From assembly GCA_002238565.1 (NCBI GenBank), contig MPMP01000016.1, positions 1 through 64,000 on the forward strand: a DNA stretch of 64,000 bases. The letters run 5' to 3'. This stretch comes from Albidovulum sp. bin36 (GTDB taxonomy: Bacteria; Pseudomonadota; Alphaproteobacteria; Rhodobacterales; Rhodobacteraceae). Below are positions 9,523 to 18,719 of this stretch, one piece after another. The notes beneath the pieces were generated by a model. That model was given only the letters and a program-made list of their open reading frames with translations. It was not told the origin of the DNA and made no database searches. A program made the position numbers and the translations under genes. Within the stretch, counting starts at the first letter, position 1, and every line of letters starts with the position of its first letter.

Positions 9523-10164
9523 CTATTCTTGCGCTATGCCTTCCAATAAGGGCACGAATCTTACGCCGCACAAGTCAGTATACTCGATTTCCTTGCCTGT
9601 CTTCACAGCCTTCACCAATTGCTGTTCGTTGTTCGCGGATTCCACCGGCATGACCAGTATCCCCCCGTCCGCCAGCTGGCTCAAAAGTGAATCCGGAATA
9701 TCGTCGTGGGCGGCCGTAACGATGATCCTGTCGAACGGCGCGGCCTCCGGAAGCCCCATCATGCCGTCGGCCAGCGCAAGCGCTACGTTTTCCTGCTTGA
9801 GCCGACCGATTATCATTTCACGCGCGGTCTCATGGAGGCGGGGATGCCTTTCCAGCGTAAAGACGCGCTTGGCGAGCTTCGAAAGAATGGCCGCTTGATA
9901 GCCGGATCCGGTTCCGATTTCCAGAACCCTGTGGCTCCTGTCTATGTCCAGCGCCTGCGTCATGATGCCGACGATTGTCGGCTGGCTAATCGTTTGCCCG
10001 CATGGAATCGGCAGCGGGATGTCCAGGTAGGCTCGCGAAGCGAAGGTCGCCGGCACGAAGTCGCGCCTGTCGATTTCGCGCATGGCCTTCAGAACCCGCG
10101 AGCAGGTAACGCCGTTGCGGCGGACTTCCACCTCCAGCTTCTGTCTTGCCTCGACGCTGTTCAT
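9523..10164 (-). CDS. pcm: protein-L-isoaspartate O-methyltransferase
   Basis: A 213-residue SAM-dependent methyltransferase that repairs isoaspartyl residues in aged proteins. The family signature PIPCGQTISQPTIV is present, followed by the SAM-binding loop VLEIGTGSGYQAA and FDRIIVTAA. Length is normal for PIMT. Its start overlaps the end of surE by four bases, and the nlpD-like gene follows, giving the classical surE-pcm-nlpD order. Confidence 0.96.
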   Translation of the reverse strand: MNSVEARQKLEVEVRRNGVTCSRVLKAMREIDRRDFVPATFASRAYLDIPLPIPCGQTISQPTIVGIMTQALDIDRSHRVLEIGTGSGYQAAILSKLAKRVFTLERHPRLHETAREMIIGRLKQENVALALADGMMGLPEAAPFDRIIVTAAHDDIPDSLLSQLADGGILVMPVESANNEQQLVKAVKTGKEIEYTDLCGVRFVPLLEGIAQE

Positions 10165-10949
10165 GCTTCGAATCTTTTGCGCAGAGCGTCAAGCGCATCG
10201 TGCGCGGTAAGGTCGGCGCGCATGGGCGTTACGGAAATGTACCCGTCCATATTGGCGCCGAAATCCGTTCCGGCTTCCGGTTCCGCCGCCTGGCTGCTTC
10301 CCGAAATGTACAGGTATTTCCTTTTGTTCGGCGAAATATGCGGCTGGACCTTGAAGCCGCCGTTCCCGCGGTAGCCCTGGCGAGTAATTCGAGTTCCGCG
10401 GACGGCCTCCGCAGGGCAGGGAGGGAAGTTGACATTGAAAAACTGGCTGTAGCCGCCGCCGCGCCAGTCGCCGTTTTCGATCAGCGCCGCCACGATGTCC
10501 AGCCCGTGGCGTTCGGCGGCTTCGAACGGGTCCTGGAGATGCTGATTCCCGGCGCCGAGATACTGGGAGAGGGCGATGGCTTTGAAACCGTGAAGAACCG
10601 CTTCCAGCGCGGCGCCTACCGTTCCCGAATAGACGGCGTTTTCACCCGCGTTGTTGCCGCGGTTGATTCCCGACAGCACTAGATCCGGAGTGCTGTCTTT
10701 CAAAACGTCGAACAAGCCCGCGAGCACGCAATCGGCGGGCGTGCCGTGGACGGCGAAAACGCGAGGCTCGATCCTGGAAATCATGACCGGGTTCATAAAC
10801 GAAATGCAGTGGGACGTTCCGGATTTTTCAATCGCGGGCGCGACCGTCCAGACTTCGCCGCTCTCGCCGGCTAGATCTCTGGCGATTCGCTGCAGGACCC
10901 TTAGGCCGGGGGCGTGGACGCCGTCGTCGTTCGTTACGAGGATTCGCAT
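10161..10949 (-). CDS. surE: 5'/3'-nucleotidase SurE
   Basis: A 262-residue phosphatase acting on nucleoside monophosphates, a stationary-phase survival protein. The N-terminus MRILVTNDDGVHAPGL carries the metal-binding Asp-Asp pair, SGTSHCI follows, and SGINRGNNAGENAVYSGTVG is the family signature with the metal-binding Asn. It sits 90 bases downstream of serS and overlaps pcm by four bases, so serS-surE-pcm-nlpD are probably co-transcribed. Confidence 0.96.
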   Translation of the reverse strand: MRILVTNDDGVHAPGLRVLQRIARDLAGESGEVWTVAPAIEKSGTSHCISFMNPVMISRIEPRVFAVHGTPADCVLAGLFDVLKDSTPDLVLSGINRGNNAGENAVYSGTVGAALEAVLHGFKAIALSQYLGAGNQHLQDPFEAAERHGLDIVAALIENGDWRGGGYSQFFNVNFPPCPAEAVRGTRITRQGYRGNGGFKVQPHISPNKRKYLYISGSSQAAEPEAGTDFGANMDGYISVTPMRADLTAHDALDALRKRFEA

Positions 10950-11039
10950 GCCCGGACTATTCTTCCTCGACGCGCGAATTGCAATACGGAGCCGGAATCC
11001 ATGGGTCCCCTCGGCGCCGCCGGCGGAATTCGGGAGGAC

Positions 11040-12332
11040 TCATGCGAATTCGCCAGACGGCAGGATGGCGGTCTTTCCGCCGAGATAGGAGGCAAGGACC
11101 TTCGGCAGCGCGACGCCGCCGTCGGCCTTCTGGCCGTTCTCCAGCACGGCGATCAGCGTTCGCCCGACCGCCAGTCCCGAACCGTTGAGCGTATGCACGA
11201 ATTCGACCGGTCCCCCGGAAGCGGGTCGAAAGCGCGCGTTCATCCTGCGCGCTTGGAAGTCTCCGCAAACCGATACCGAGCTGATTTCCCGGTACGCGCC
11301 CTGTCCCGGAAGCCATACTTCCACGTCATGGGTTTTCGCGGCGCTGAATCCCATGTCGCCCGTGCAAAGCACAACGGTTCTGTAGGGAATTTCCAGCCTC
11401 TCGAGGACAGATTCCGCGCATCTGGTCATTCTGTCCAATTCAGCCGAGCTTTCGCTCGGCTTGGCTATGGAAACCATTTCGACTTTCTCGAACTGGTGCT
11501 GCCGCAGCATTCCCGCCGTATCGCGGCCCGCCGCCCCGGCTTCGGAACGGAAGCACTGCGTGTGAGCGCAGTACCGCCGCGGCAAGTAGCCTTCTTCGAC
11601 AATTCTTCCGCCGACGATATTCGTCAGGGGAACCTCGGCCGTCGGCACCAGCCAGTAGCCTTCGGCCGTGCGATAGCAGTCCTGCGCGAATTTCGGCAGC
11701 TGCCCGGTCCCGACCATCGATTCTTCGCGCACGAGAACCGGCACCCAAACTTCCGTCAGGCCGTTTTCCTCGACTTGGAAATCGATCATGAATTGCGCTA
11801 TCGCGCGGTGCAATTTGGCGATGGCCCCGGATAGCAGCATAAATCTGGAGCCGGATATCCTTGCCGCGGTTTCAAGATCCATTCCCGTCCGGACCGAAGG
11901 AATTTCGTGATGCGGCGCCGGTTCGAAATCGAACTTTCGCGGCTCTCCCCAGCGCCTGATTTCGAGATTCCCGGACTCGTCGTCTCCGACGGGGACGTCG
12001 CTTGCCGGGAGGTTCGGGATGCCGAGGAGAATCTCCTCGAGTTTCGTCTTCGCCGCGTTGGCTTCGTTCTCGAGATCCGAGATTTGCTCGCGCTTCCCGG
12101 CTATGATCGACCGCAGCCGCTCGAATTCCGCCTGGTCGCCTTTCGATTTCGCTTCGCCAATGGCGGCCGAAGCGGCATTCCTTTCGGCTTGAGCGGTTTC
12201 GGCGCTATGGATTTTCTTTCGCCGCTCGGCATCGATCGCAAGAACAGCATGCGCGATCGGCTCGAGGCCTCTCCGCGCAAGCGCGCCGTCGAATCCTTCC
12301 GGGTCGGTTCTGATGCGTCGTATGTCGTGCAT
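11040..12332 (-). CDS. serS: seryl-tRNA synthetase
   Basis: A 430-residue class II synthetase charging tRNA-Ser. It begins [11 protein letters not shown] as expected; an in-frame GTG at 12347 is possible but would add five atypical residues. The N-terminal coiled-coil arm (about residues 30-100) binds the tRNA variable arm. Motif 2 region [13 protein letters not shown] and motif 3 [16 protein letters not shown] are intact. It is the first gene of the serS-surE-pcm-nlpD group. Confidence 0.97.
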   Translation of the reverse strand: MHDIRRIRTDPEGFDGALARRGLEPIAHAVLAIDAERRKKIHSAETAQAERNAASAAIGEAKSKGDQAEFERLRSIIAGKREQISDLENEANAAKTKLEEILLGIPNLPASDVPVGDDESGNLEIRRWGEPRKFDFEPAPHHEIPSVRTGMDLETAARISGSRFMLLSGAIAKLHRAIAQFMIDFQVEENGLTEVWVPVLVREESMVGTGQLPKFAQDCYRTAEGYWLVPTAEVPLTNIVGGRIVEEGYLPRRYCAHTQCFRSEAGAAGRDTAGMLRQHQFEKVEMVSIAKPSESSAELDRMTRCAESVLERLEIPYRTVVLCTGDMGFSAAKTHDVEVWLPGQGAYREISSVSVCGDFQARRMNARFRPASGGPVEFVHTLNGSGLAVGRTLIAVLENGQKADGGVALPKVLASYLGGKTAILPSGEFA

Positions 12333-13348
12333 GGGCGAATCCCACACGCTATTGCTGCCAGGCGCCTATATGCCCCAAGAGCAGACCAGTTTGAACCGCC
12401 CATTTCACGCCAAGGGCGTAAATGGCGATTTTTTTTCGAATGTTGCGCCGTTCGCAACAATCGAATCGGGTTGCCGCCGATTCGCCTAGAGCACGGAATG
12501 ACGGCGGTCAGTCTCTGAATAGGCCCGCGCTGCCGAGAGTGCGGATAGCTACCGCGCCGCGATCGACGATTTCGCTCAGGAGGGACTGTCCCGAAAATCG
12601 GCTGAGCCCGCCGCGTCGGGAGGCGGTATTCGCGAAGCGACGGGAATGCAGCCCTTCCGAAAAACGGTCGAAAGAGTAAACCGCCGCCAAGCCGCCGCGA
12701 AATAAAAGTTAGCTGATGCAGACTTTTCTGGATTTCAACCGATCAGGCAGCGATCCGATTCGAAGCAGATCGTTGTCTCTCCGTCAAAGCATCTTGCATT
12801 GCAACGCTAGCGCGCCGTTAGCGGCGGCAGTGTCGACTCCCTCGGCTGGCGAGAGGCGGATTTCAAGGCGATCCCGGTTTCGGCGGCTCAATGCCATCGA
12901 CCCGGCCGCCGCCGGAAGCAAAATTTTTTTCGCGAATGAACTGCCGCCGCCTTGCGATCAGATTCGGTCGGCTGCTGCGTCATCGCTCCGAAATCGCAGG
13001 GAATATTCGAATTTGCGGGCATCGGGGGCGATCCGCGGGCTTGAATTTTTTTGTTCGGGTTCCGCCAAATCCTGCAACCGGCAGTTCCTTCAGGCAAGTA
13101 ATCCGAACTTGCGCGCGGAATCGGTTCCTTTGGCCGGACGCGAACTCGCGATTGCGCAAATTCCGTCCGATCGACTGGAATCGCCAGGAACACCCATAGA
13201 AGTCCGTCCGCTTTTACCGCGTCATGTCGCAGCGTCGGATTTGCGCCGGGACGTTGAGAATGCCTTGCAATGGGAGCGTGTCAAGAGTAGGGTCTCGCGC
13301 TTCAAGGACAGGTCGCGAGGGCGGCCGAATATCAAAAGGATCGTAAAA
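12333..13348. other. 1-kb stretch without a convincing gene between serS and yajC
   Basis: Transcription diverges here, serS leftward and yajC rightward, so promoters for both are expected. A perfect 7-base inverted repeat TGTTGCG/CGCAACA with a 5-base loop lies at 12441-12459, about 110 bases upstream of serS; it is not followed by a T-run in either direction, so it is not a terminator. The yajC frame stays open upstream to about 12716, but that sequence is Arg/Ser-rich, lacks a ribosome site and looks like GC-rich noise. No tRNA, SRP RNA, RNase P or tmRNA signature was seen. Confidence 0.5.
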
Positions 13349-13663
13349 TTGGTCAATCCAGCTTTTGCGCAGACAGGCGGGGCCGGCTTCGGGTTGGCCA
13401 ATATTCTTCCTCTGGTACTGATTTTCGTAATCATGTACTTCTTGCTGATTCGACCGCAGCAAAAAAAAGCCAAAGCTCACCGCGAAATGGTTGCGAACCT
13501 GCGGCGCGGAGACCAAATTGTCACGCAGGGCGGCGTGATCGGAAAAATTGCCAAGGTCAAGGACGACAACGAAGTCGAAGTCGAAATCGCGGAGAACATT
13601 CGAATCAGGGTTGTCCGATCTACTATTTCGCAAGTCGTGAGCAAGACCGAGCCGGCATCCTGA
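13349..13663 (+). CDS. yajC: preprotein translocase subunit YajC
   Basis: A 104-residue accessory subunit of the SecDF complex. TTG 13349 is chosen because AAAGGA (about 13335-13340) sits eight bases upstream and the resulting N-terminus, (M)VNPAFAQTGG, matches the start of alphaproteobacterial YajC proteins. The membrane segment ILPLVLIFVIMYFLLIRP and QGGVIGKIAKV are conserved. It is followed by secD after 29 bases. Confidence 0.94.
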   Translation: MVNPAFAQTGGAGFGLANILPLVLIFVIMYFLLIRPQQKKAKAHREMVANLRRGDQIVTQGGVIGKIAKVKDDNEVEVEIAENIRIRVVRSTISQVVSKTEPAS

Positions 13664-13692
13664 GCGAGTCGCCGCCTTAGACGGGTACTGGT

Positions 13693-15357
13693 ATGCTGCA
13701 ATTCGCACTCTGGAAAAAAATTCTCGTTTGGGGATTGTGCGTCGCCGGAATCGTCGCCGCGCTTCCGAACGGGTTTTACTCGAGGGTGGAGCGCCACAAC
13801 GATGCCGCGCAGATGCTGGAGGCCGGTTCGGCGGCGACTCCACAGCTCGAAAGCGATCTTAGTTCGTGGCCGTCCTGGCTGCCTTCTATGATCGTCAACC
13901 TCGGGCTGGATCTTCGGGGAGGCGCGCATCTTCTCGCGGAAGTCGAGGTCAACGACGTCTACGCCGAACGCATGGACGGGATGTGGCCGGACATTCGCGA
14001 TGCGCTCCGCCAGCGACGGGGAGCCATAGGCACCATTAGGCGGCAGCCCGCCGAACCGGGCGAATTGATCGTTCGCGTGTCGCAGCCGGAAAACATCTCG
14101 GAAGCCGTGGATGCGGTTCGCGCCCTGGCGCGGCCGCTTGTTTCGCTGACGGGCGCGGGCGGCAGCGACATTGAAGCCGAAGCCGTTGGCGATACGGTCG
14201 TCGTGCGCCTGTCGGAAGCCGAAATCCAGGCAACCGACGAAAGAACGTTGCGGCAATCGCTCGAAATTATCCGCAGGCGCATCGACGAAGTGGGAACAAG
14301 GGAGCCTTCGATTCAAAGGCAGGGCAGCAGGAGAATCCTCATCCAGGTTCCCGGAATCGGTTCCGCCGAAGAGCTCAAGGAAATCATCGGCACGACCGCG
14401 AGGCTGACTTTCCACCCGGTCGTTACGCGGACCTCGGACCGGGATTCGACGATCGGGCCGAGGGAAATTCTGCTTCCCTCGCTTGACGAGCCGGGCCAAT
14501 ACTACGTTCTTGAGACGTCGGCCGTCGTCGGAGGCGAGGACCTGACCGATGCGCAGCCGGGATTTGACCAGAACGGGCTGCCGGCGGTCACTTTTAGATT
14601 CAATCCGTCCGGGGCGCGCAGATTCGGCGATTACACCGCGGTCAATATCGGCTCGCCGTTCGCGATCGTCCTCGACGGCGAAGTTGTTTCGGCTCCGGTC
14701 ATTCAGGCGCACATTTCCGGCGGATCCGGCATTATCACCGGTCGGTTTTCGGTAGAGGAGTCCACGCATCTGGCGGTGCTGCTGCGGGCCGGCGCGCTGC
14801 CCGCGCGCATGACGTTTCTCGAGGAAAGGACCGTCGGACCCGAACTGGGCCAGGATTCCATCGATGCCGGCCAAATCGCCTGCGTGCTGGCGTTCGGCGC
14901 CGTGCTTGTCTTCATGGCGCTGAGCTACGGCCTGTTCGGATTATTCGCCAACGTGGCGCTGATTTTGAATATCGCGCTGATATTCGGGCTGCTGTCCGTG
15001 ATAGGCGCGACTCTGACGCTTCCGGGAATCGCGGGAATCGTCCTGACGATCGGAATGGCCGTCGATGCCAACGTGCTTGTATTCGAACGCATACGCGAGG
15101 AAATGAAAGCGGCGAAAGGGCCGGCCCGAGCGATCGAGCTCGGCTACGAGCGAGCGCTGTCGGCGATTCTGGATGCGAATTTTACGACGCTGATCGCTGC
15201 GGTCATTCTATTCGCGATGGGATCGGGGCCGGTTCGAGGGTTTTCCGTAACGCTTGGAATCGGCATCGTGACTTCGGTATTCACCGCCGTATTCGTAACC
15301 AGGCTGATGATTGCGACATGGTTCGCATGGCGCCGGCCCAAGAGCATCGTGGTTTAG
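13693..15357 (+). CDS. secD: protein translocase subunit SecD
   Basis: A 554-residue inner-membrane protein of the RND superfamily that pulls secreted proteins through SecYEG using the proton gradient. An N-terminal membrane segment, the conserved NLGLDLRGGAHLL motif, a large periplasmic domain (about residues 85-370) and five C-terminal membrane segments are visible. GMAVDANVLVFERIREE carries the conserved Asp. secF begins four bases after its stop. Confidence 0.97.
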   Translation: MLQFALWKKILVWGLCVAGIVAALPNGFYSRVERHNDAAQMLEAGSAATPQLESDLSSWPSWLPSMIVNLGLDLRGGAHLLAEVEVNDVYAERMDGMWPDIRDALRQRRGAIGTIRRQPAEPGELIVRVSQPENISEAVDAVRALARPLVSLTGAGGSDIEAEAVGDTVVVRLSEAEIQATDERTLRQSLEIIRRRIDEVGTREPSIQRQGSRRILIQVPGIGSAEELKEIIGTTARLTFHPVVTRTSDRDSTIGPREILLPSLDEPGQYYVLETSAVVGGEDLTDAQPGFDQNGLPAVTFRFNPSGARRFGDYTAVNIGSPFAIVLDGEVVSAPVIQAHISGGSGIITGRFSVEESTHLAVLLRAGALPARMTFLEERTVGPELGQDSIDAGQIACVLAFGAVLVFMALSYGLFGLFANVALILNIALIFGLLSVIGATLTLPGIAGIVLTIGMAVDANVLVFERIREEMKAAKGPARAIELGYERALSAILDANFTTLIAAVILFAMGSGPVRGFSVTLGIGIVTSVFTAVFVTRLMIATWFAWRRPKSIVV

Positions 15358-15361
15358 AGCT

Positions 15362-16336
15362 ATGGCGTTCAGGCTAAAAATCGTACCTTCCAGGACGAGC
15401 TGGGATTTTTTCCGGTTCGCCAGGGCGGCCATTGGACTCTCCGGCGCGCTACTCGTGGCTTCGATAGCTCTAGTCGCGGTCGTCGGCTTGAATTTCGGAA
15501 TCGATTTCCGGGGCGGTACAACTATTCGAACAGAAAGCGCCTTGCCGGTCGATGTCGGCGAATACCGCGCGGTCCTTTCAAGGCTCGATCTAGGCGACGT
15601 GTCGATTACCGAGGTCTTCGACCCGACGTTTGGCGACGAAAAGAACGTCGCGATGATTCGAATCGAAGCGCAGGAGGGCGACGAAGCCGTGTCGGTGGCG
15701 ACGGTAAGAGCCGTCGAAGGCGCCCTTCTGGGCATTGACCCCGATATGAAGTTTCCGCTTGTAGAGAGCGTCGGCCCCAAGGTTTCCGGCGAATTGATCC
15801 AGAAAGCCGTAATAGCGGTCCTCCTCGCGATCGGGGCGGTGCTATTCTACATCTGGATCAGGTTCGAATGGCAGTTCTCGCTAGGCGCAGTTGCGGCTCT
15901 TGTGCACGACGTGGTGCTAACGCTCGGCATCTTCGCCCTTCTCGGCATCAAATTCGACTTGGCGATAATCGCCGCGATTCTGACAATCGTCGGCTATTCG
16001 CTTAACGATACGGTCGTAGTCTTCGACAGAGTGCGGGAGAATCTCAGGAAATTCAGCGGGCGGTCCCTTGTCAATGTCTTGAATCTTTCGATCAACGAGA
16101 CTCTGTCGCGTACCGTCATGACTTCGGCCACGACTTTGATTGCGCTTTTCGCGCTCTACGTATTCGGCGGCGATGTCATCCGAGGGTTTGTATTCGCCAT
16201 GATCTGGGGCGTCGTTGTCGGCACGTATTCCTCGGTATTCATCGCGACGAACATACTCTTGAAGCTCGGCGTAAAGCGAGACTGGTCCAAGCCGGACGCC
16301 AATGCCGGCACGCGATTCTCAGCCGCCGAGAAGTGA
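15362..16336 (+). CDS. secF: protein translocase subunit SecF
   Basis: A 324-residue partner of SecD. ATG 15362 gives the usual N-terminus. NFGIDFRGGTTIRTES is the family signature near residue 50, and YSLNDTVVVFDRVRENLR is the conserved motif in the C-terminal membrane bundle. Its stop overlaps the GTG start of the next gene (GTGA at 16333-16336). Confidence 0.97.
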   Translation: MAFRLKIVPSRTSWDFFRFARAAIGLSGALLVASIALVAVVGLNFGIDFRGGTTIRTESALPVDVGEYRAVLSRLDLGDVSITEVFDPTFGDEKNVAMIRIEAQEGDEAVSVATVRAVEGALLGIDPDMKFPLVESVGPKVSGELIQKAVIAVLLAIGAVLFYIWIRFEWQFSLGAVAALVHDVVLTLGIFALLGIKFDLAIIAAILTIVGYSLNDTVVVFDRVRENLRKFSGRSLVNVLNLSINETLSRTVMTSATTLIALFALYVFGGDVIRGFVFAMIWGVVVGTYSSVFIATNILLKLGVKRDWSKPDANAGTRFSAAEK

Positions 16337-17085
16337 TTCAATTTTTTGCGTCCGCTCTGGCCCACGACGGCTTGGGCTGGGTCGTGTTCGGCAGCCTTCT
16401 CGCGGGACTAGTTCGCGGATTTTCGGGATTCGGAACCGCGATGATCTACTTGCCGTTCGCCGCCGCGGTCCTGTCGCCGGTCTGGGCCTTGACGGCCCTG
16501 ATAGTCATGGAACTGGTCGCTCCGCTGGTCCTCGTGCCCAGAGCATTGCGAGACGGGCATCCGCCGGACATCCTGAGGCTGGCCGGCGGGTCGCTAATCG
16601 GCGTGCCGATCGGCGTGGCGCTCTTGCTGGTGATGTCGGTGGACGCATTTCGCTATTCGGTATCTTCGATTTCCCTGCTGCTTCTGGTCGCGCTTGTGCT
16701 GGGTCTGCGCTACAAGGGCGCGCTTACTCGACCAATGGTCTACGGAACCGGAGGGCTGGGCGGACTTCTGGCCGGGTCTGTCGGCATTCCGGGGCCTCCC
16801 GTCATCATGCTGTACATGGCGAGCACATTGCCCGCCGCGGCCATCCGCGCCAACAATACGGTGTACCTCGTTCTGGCGAACCTGCAAATTCTCGGCGTGT
16901 TCGCGTTTCGCGGGCTTTTGGACCCGGTCCCGGTCGCAACCGGCTTGATCGCGGCCGTGCCCTACGCCGCCGGAATAGGAATAGGAGCGCTATTCTTCGA
17001 CCCTCGGCGCGAAACCCGCTACCGGCGAATCGCCTACGCCATAATCGCGCTCTCGGCGGTATTGGGGCTTCCATTTCTCGACTAG
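16333..17085 (+). CDS. TauE/SafE (DUF81) family permease
   Basis: A 250-residue membrane protein with about seven or eight hydrophobic segments. The repeated GxxRGFSGFGTAMIYLP motif near residue 28 and GGLLAGSVGIPGPPVIMLYM near residue 145 are typical of the TauE/SafE family, whose studied members export sulfite or sulfoacetate. The GTG start overlaps the secF stop by four bases, so the gene is translationally coupled to yajC-secD-secF; that argues for a housekeeping or unknown substrate. A link to the sulfonate cluster about 38 kb away is possible but not supported by position. Confidence 0.85.
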   Translation: MIQFFASALAHDGLGWVVFGSLLAGLVRGFSGFGTAMIYLPFAAAVLSPVWALTALIVMELVAPLVLVPRALRDGHPPDILRLAGGSLIGVPIGVALLLVMSVDAFRYSVSSISLLLLVALVLGLRYKGALTRPMVYGTGGLGGLLAGSVGIPGPPVIMLYMASTLPAAAIRANNTVYLVLANLQILGVFAFRGLLDPVPVATGLIAAVPYAAGIGIGALFFDPRRETRYRRIAYAIIALSAVLGLPFLD

Positions 17086-17097
17086 GGGAGAGGCGAA

Positions 17098-17463
17098 ATG
17101 CGATTGAATGAAATTTCGCGCGGAGGCAAGGCGTTGATCGACGGCTACGGCCCCGGATTTTTCCGAGTATCGGGGCGGCTGATCGACGGTCCGGTCGTGG
17201 TTTGCGCTAGGGAAGCAAAGGCTTGGGGCGGATACGGCGATTTCGAGCCAATCGCGTCGCTTCGGAACGAAATCGACGTGCTGCTTGTCGGTACCGGCAA
17301 TGAAACCGCGCCGGTTCCCGGCGACTTCGGCGTCGCTCTAGAGCAGGCGGGCATCATTCCGGAATTCATGGCGACACCCCCCGCATGCCGGACATAAAAT
17401 GTACTTGCGGCTGAGGGCAGGCGAGTCGCGGCCGCGCTCTTGCCTCTGGCTGCGGATTCATAG
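17098..17463 (+). pseudogene. Mth938-like (DUF498) gene with an in-frame stop
   Basis: The reading frame from ATG 17098 (ribosome site GGGAGAGG just upstream) encodes 99 residues of an Mth938-like protein: GYGPGFFRVSG near residue 16 and EFMATPPACRT at the end. Family members normally continue with Tyr and about 20 more residues. Here TAA (17395-17397) takes the place of that Tyr codon, and the same frame then reads NVLAAEGRRVAAALLPL before a TAG at 17461-17463, which matches the expected C-terminal helix. One substitution in the third codon position of TAC or TAT explains it. The product is either truncated by about 22 residues, read through, or affected by a sequencing error. The function of the family is unknown; it commonly follows secF in alphaproteobacteria. 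Confidence 0.8.
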
Positions 17464-18382
17464 TCGCAATATTCGAACCGGCGCTCCCGTTTTCGGCCCT
17501 ATGCCGCATGTCCGATCGACCGAAACGGTTGCTTCGCGCAGAGTTCAATGCAGTTGTCCGTTACGCCCTTGGGCGTGAATCCAGACGGAGGCCCTCCGCG
17601 GGCCAGAACTGCGGGGGAAGTGGAGCGCTCGGTTTGAAGGCGGCGGCGTTTATCGACGGCGTGCAATCTCGGGTTTCGGTCCGTCAAGGAGTTTAAAAGT
17701 TCGACCGGAATGAATTGAGGATTTCGCCATTGCCTGCGTTCCTGGATTCGAAACCCTGCTTTTCTCGCTCCATTGCGACTGCGAAGCCTATCAGGGAAAT
17801 CAGCGGTCGCCGGTTTCGAGCAAGCCGGAGCTGTTTTAGGTCTCGAACGATTTGCTCGAGGCGCTAGCAGTGAAACCGCTATTCGCGGTCCATCCGGGCA
17901 CGCTTAAGTTGCGGGGAGTACAATTCGAAACGGGTCGACATAGCGTCCTACGCCGGCGACCGGTCTATCGACCGAGGCATCCTGGTTTTCGTCCATACGG
18001 ACTGCCTGCCGGTAAAGAAGCGCGCCCGAACTGCCGGGTTGCAAGTCGTGCTCGCTCAGTCCCCGAATCAGCGACCGGCGAGGTAACTTCCGCGGTGCTC
18101 CGACTTCCAAGGGCCGGTTAAACGGCGAGAGGGGATTGACTTGGCGTGCGCGAGTAGAATGCCAGAGTCCCGGATTCGGGCGGAACAGCAGGCCGGCGAT
18201 GCTCCAAACCGCTTGATTTGCCGATGAAGGACGATGATCGGGACCCGGGCAGCAAGCTTCCGTCGGTGGTTCATCCCTCGAAAGAAGGACGGTTACGGAA
18301 CGCGAGGCAGCCAAAGATTTACTTACGACCGGAAATTCTTAGCGCCAGCCGACCAGGTCGCTAGAAGTTAAATTCAAATAGA
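17464..18382. other. gene-poor stretch upstream of sodB
   Basis: About 0.9 kb with only short, mutually overlapping frames and no recognised protein. A 70-codon open frame on the + strand (roughly 17880-18090) has some protein-like segments but no start codon with a ribosome site. No tRNA was recognised. It may contain decayed sequence. Confidence 0.4.
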
Positions 18383-18676
18383 TCACATTGTTTTCCGCAG
18401 CATTTTTTTCCGCGAGGCGGCGAGTTCCTCCAGCTTACTGTTGCGGCGGAACAGTCGGGCGTCATTGGCGTTGCAGTGATCGTTTTGGCACTTGACCGCC
18501 GCGATGCGCTCGTCGCGCAGGAGGCGTACGCCAAACTTTGAAATAAAAGGCGATGCGGAAAAGATTGTCATTCGAAAGCCCGCCTCATAGTTGCATAGTC
18601 GCCGCGCCTGTTGCGCTGGAAGGCGCGCATCCGCTATGAACAGGTGAAGGACGGGATCGATCGAGAATCGCTCCAC
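18383..18676 (-). CDS. hypothetical small basic protein
   Basis: A 97-codon frame starting with GTG 18676, with protein-like composition and balanced codon use (for example a C-terminal KLEELAASRKKMLRKTM). Two Cys flank NDH in KCQNDHCNANDARLF. No family is recognised. No good ribosome site precedes the GTG; GAGG upstream of the internal ATG at Met36 is a weak alternative. It lies divergent to sodB. It could be a real small gene, a remnant, or chance. Confidence 0.33.
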   Translation of the reverse strand: MERFSIDPVLHLFIADARLPAQQARRLCNYEAGFRMTIFSASPFISKFGVRLLRDERIAAVKCQNDHCNANDARLFRRNSKLEELAASRKKMLRKTM

Positions 18677-18719
18677 TCCGGAATAGATAATCCTCAGTAA
18701 CGAAATGGAGGCAAACCCG

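Noticed and set aside
12441-12459. Inverted repeat TGTTGCG/CGCAACA as a terminator for a + strand gene
   Set aside because: No gene ends there and the T-run precedes rather than follows the stem; at most a protein-binding site near serS.
12508-12690. 60-codon minus-strand frame starting with TTG
   Set aside because: Arg/Ser-rich, no ribosome site, no recognised family.
12716-13348. In-frame 211-codon extension upstream of yajC
   Set aside because: The sequence is Arg/Ser-rich without family similarity, and TTG 13349 has a good ribosome site and gives the normal YajC N-terminus.
13477-14874. 465-codon minus-strand frame opposite secD
   Set aside because: It lies fully antisense to yajC and secD, which are certain, and its product is low-complexity Arg/Asp-rich.
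17720-17765. T-loop-like GGATTCGAAACCC suggesting a tRNA
   Set aside because: No matching acceptor stem, anticodon arm or D-loop could be assembled around it.
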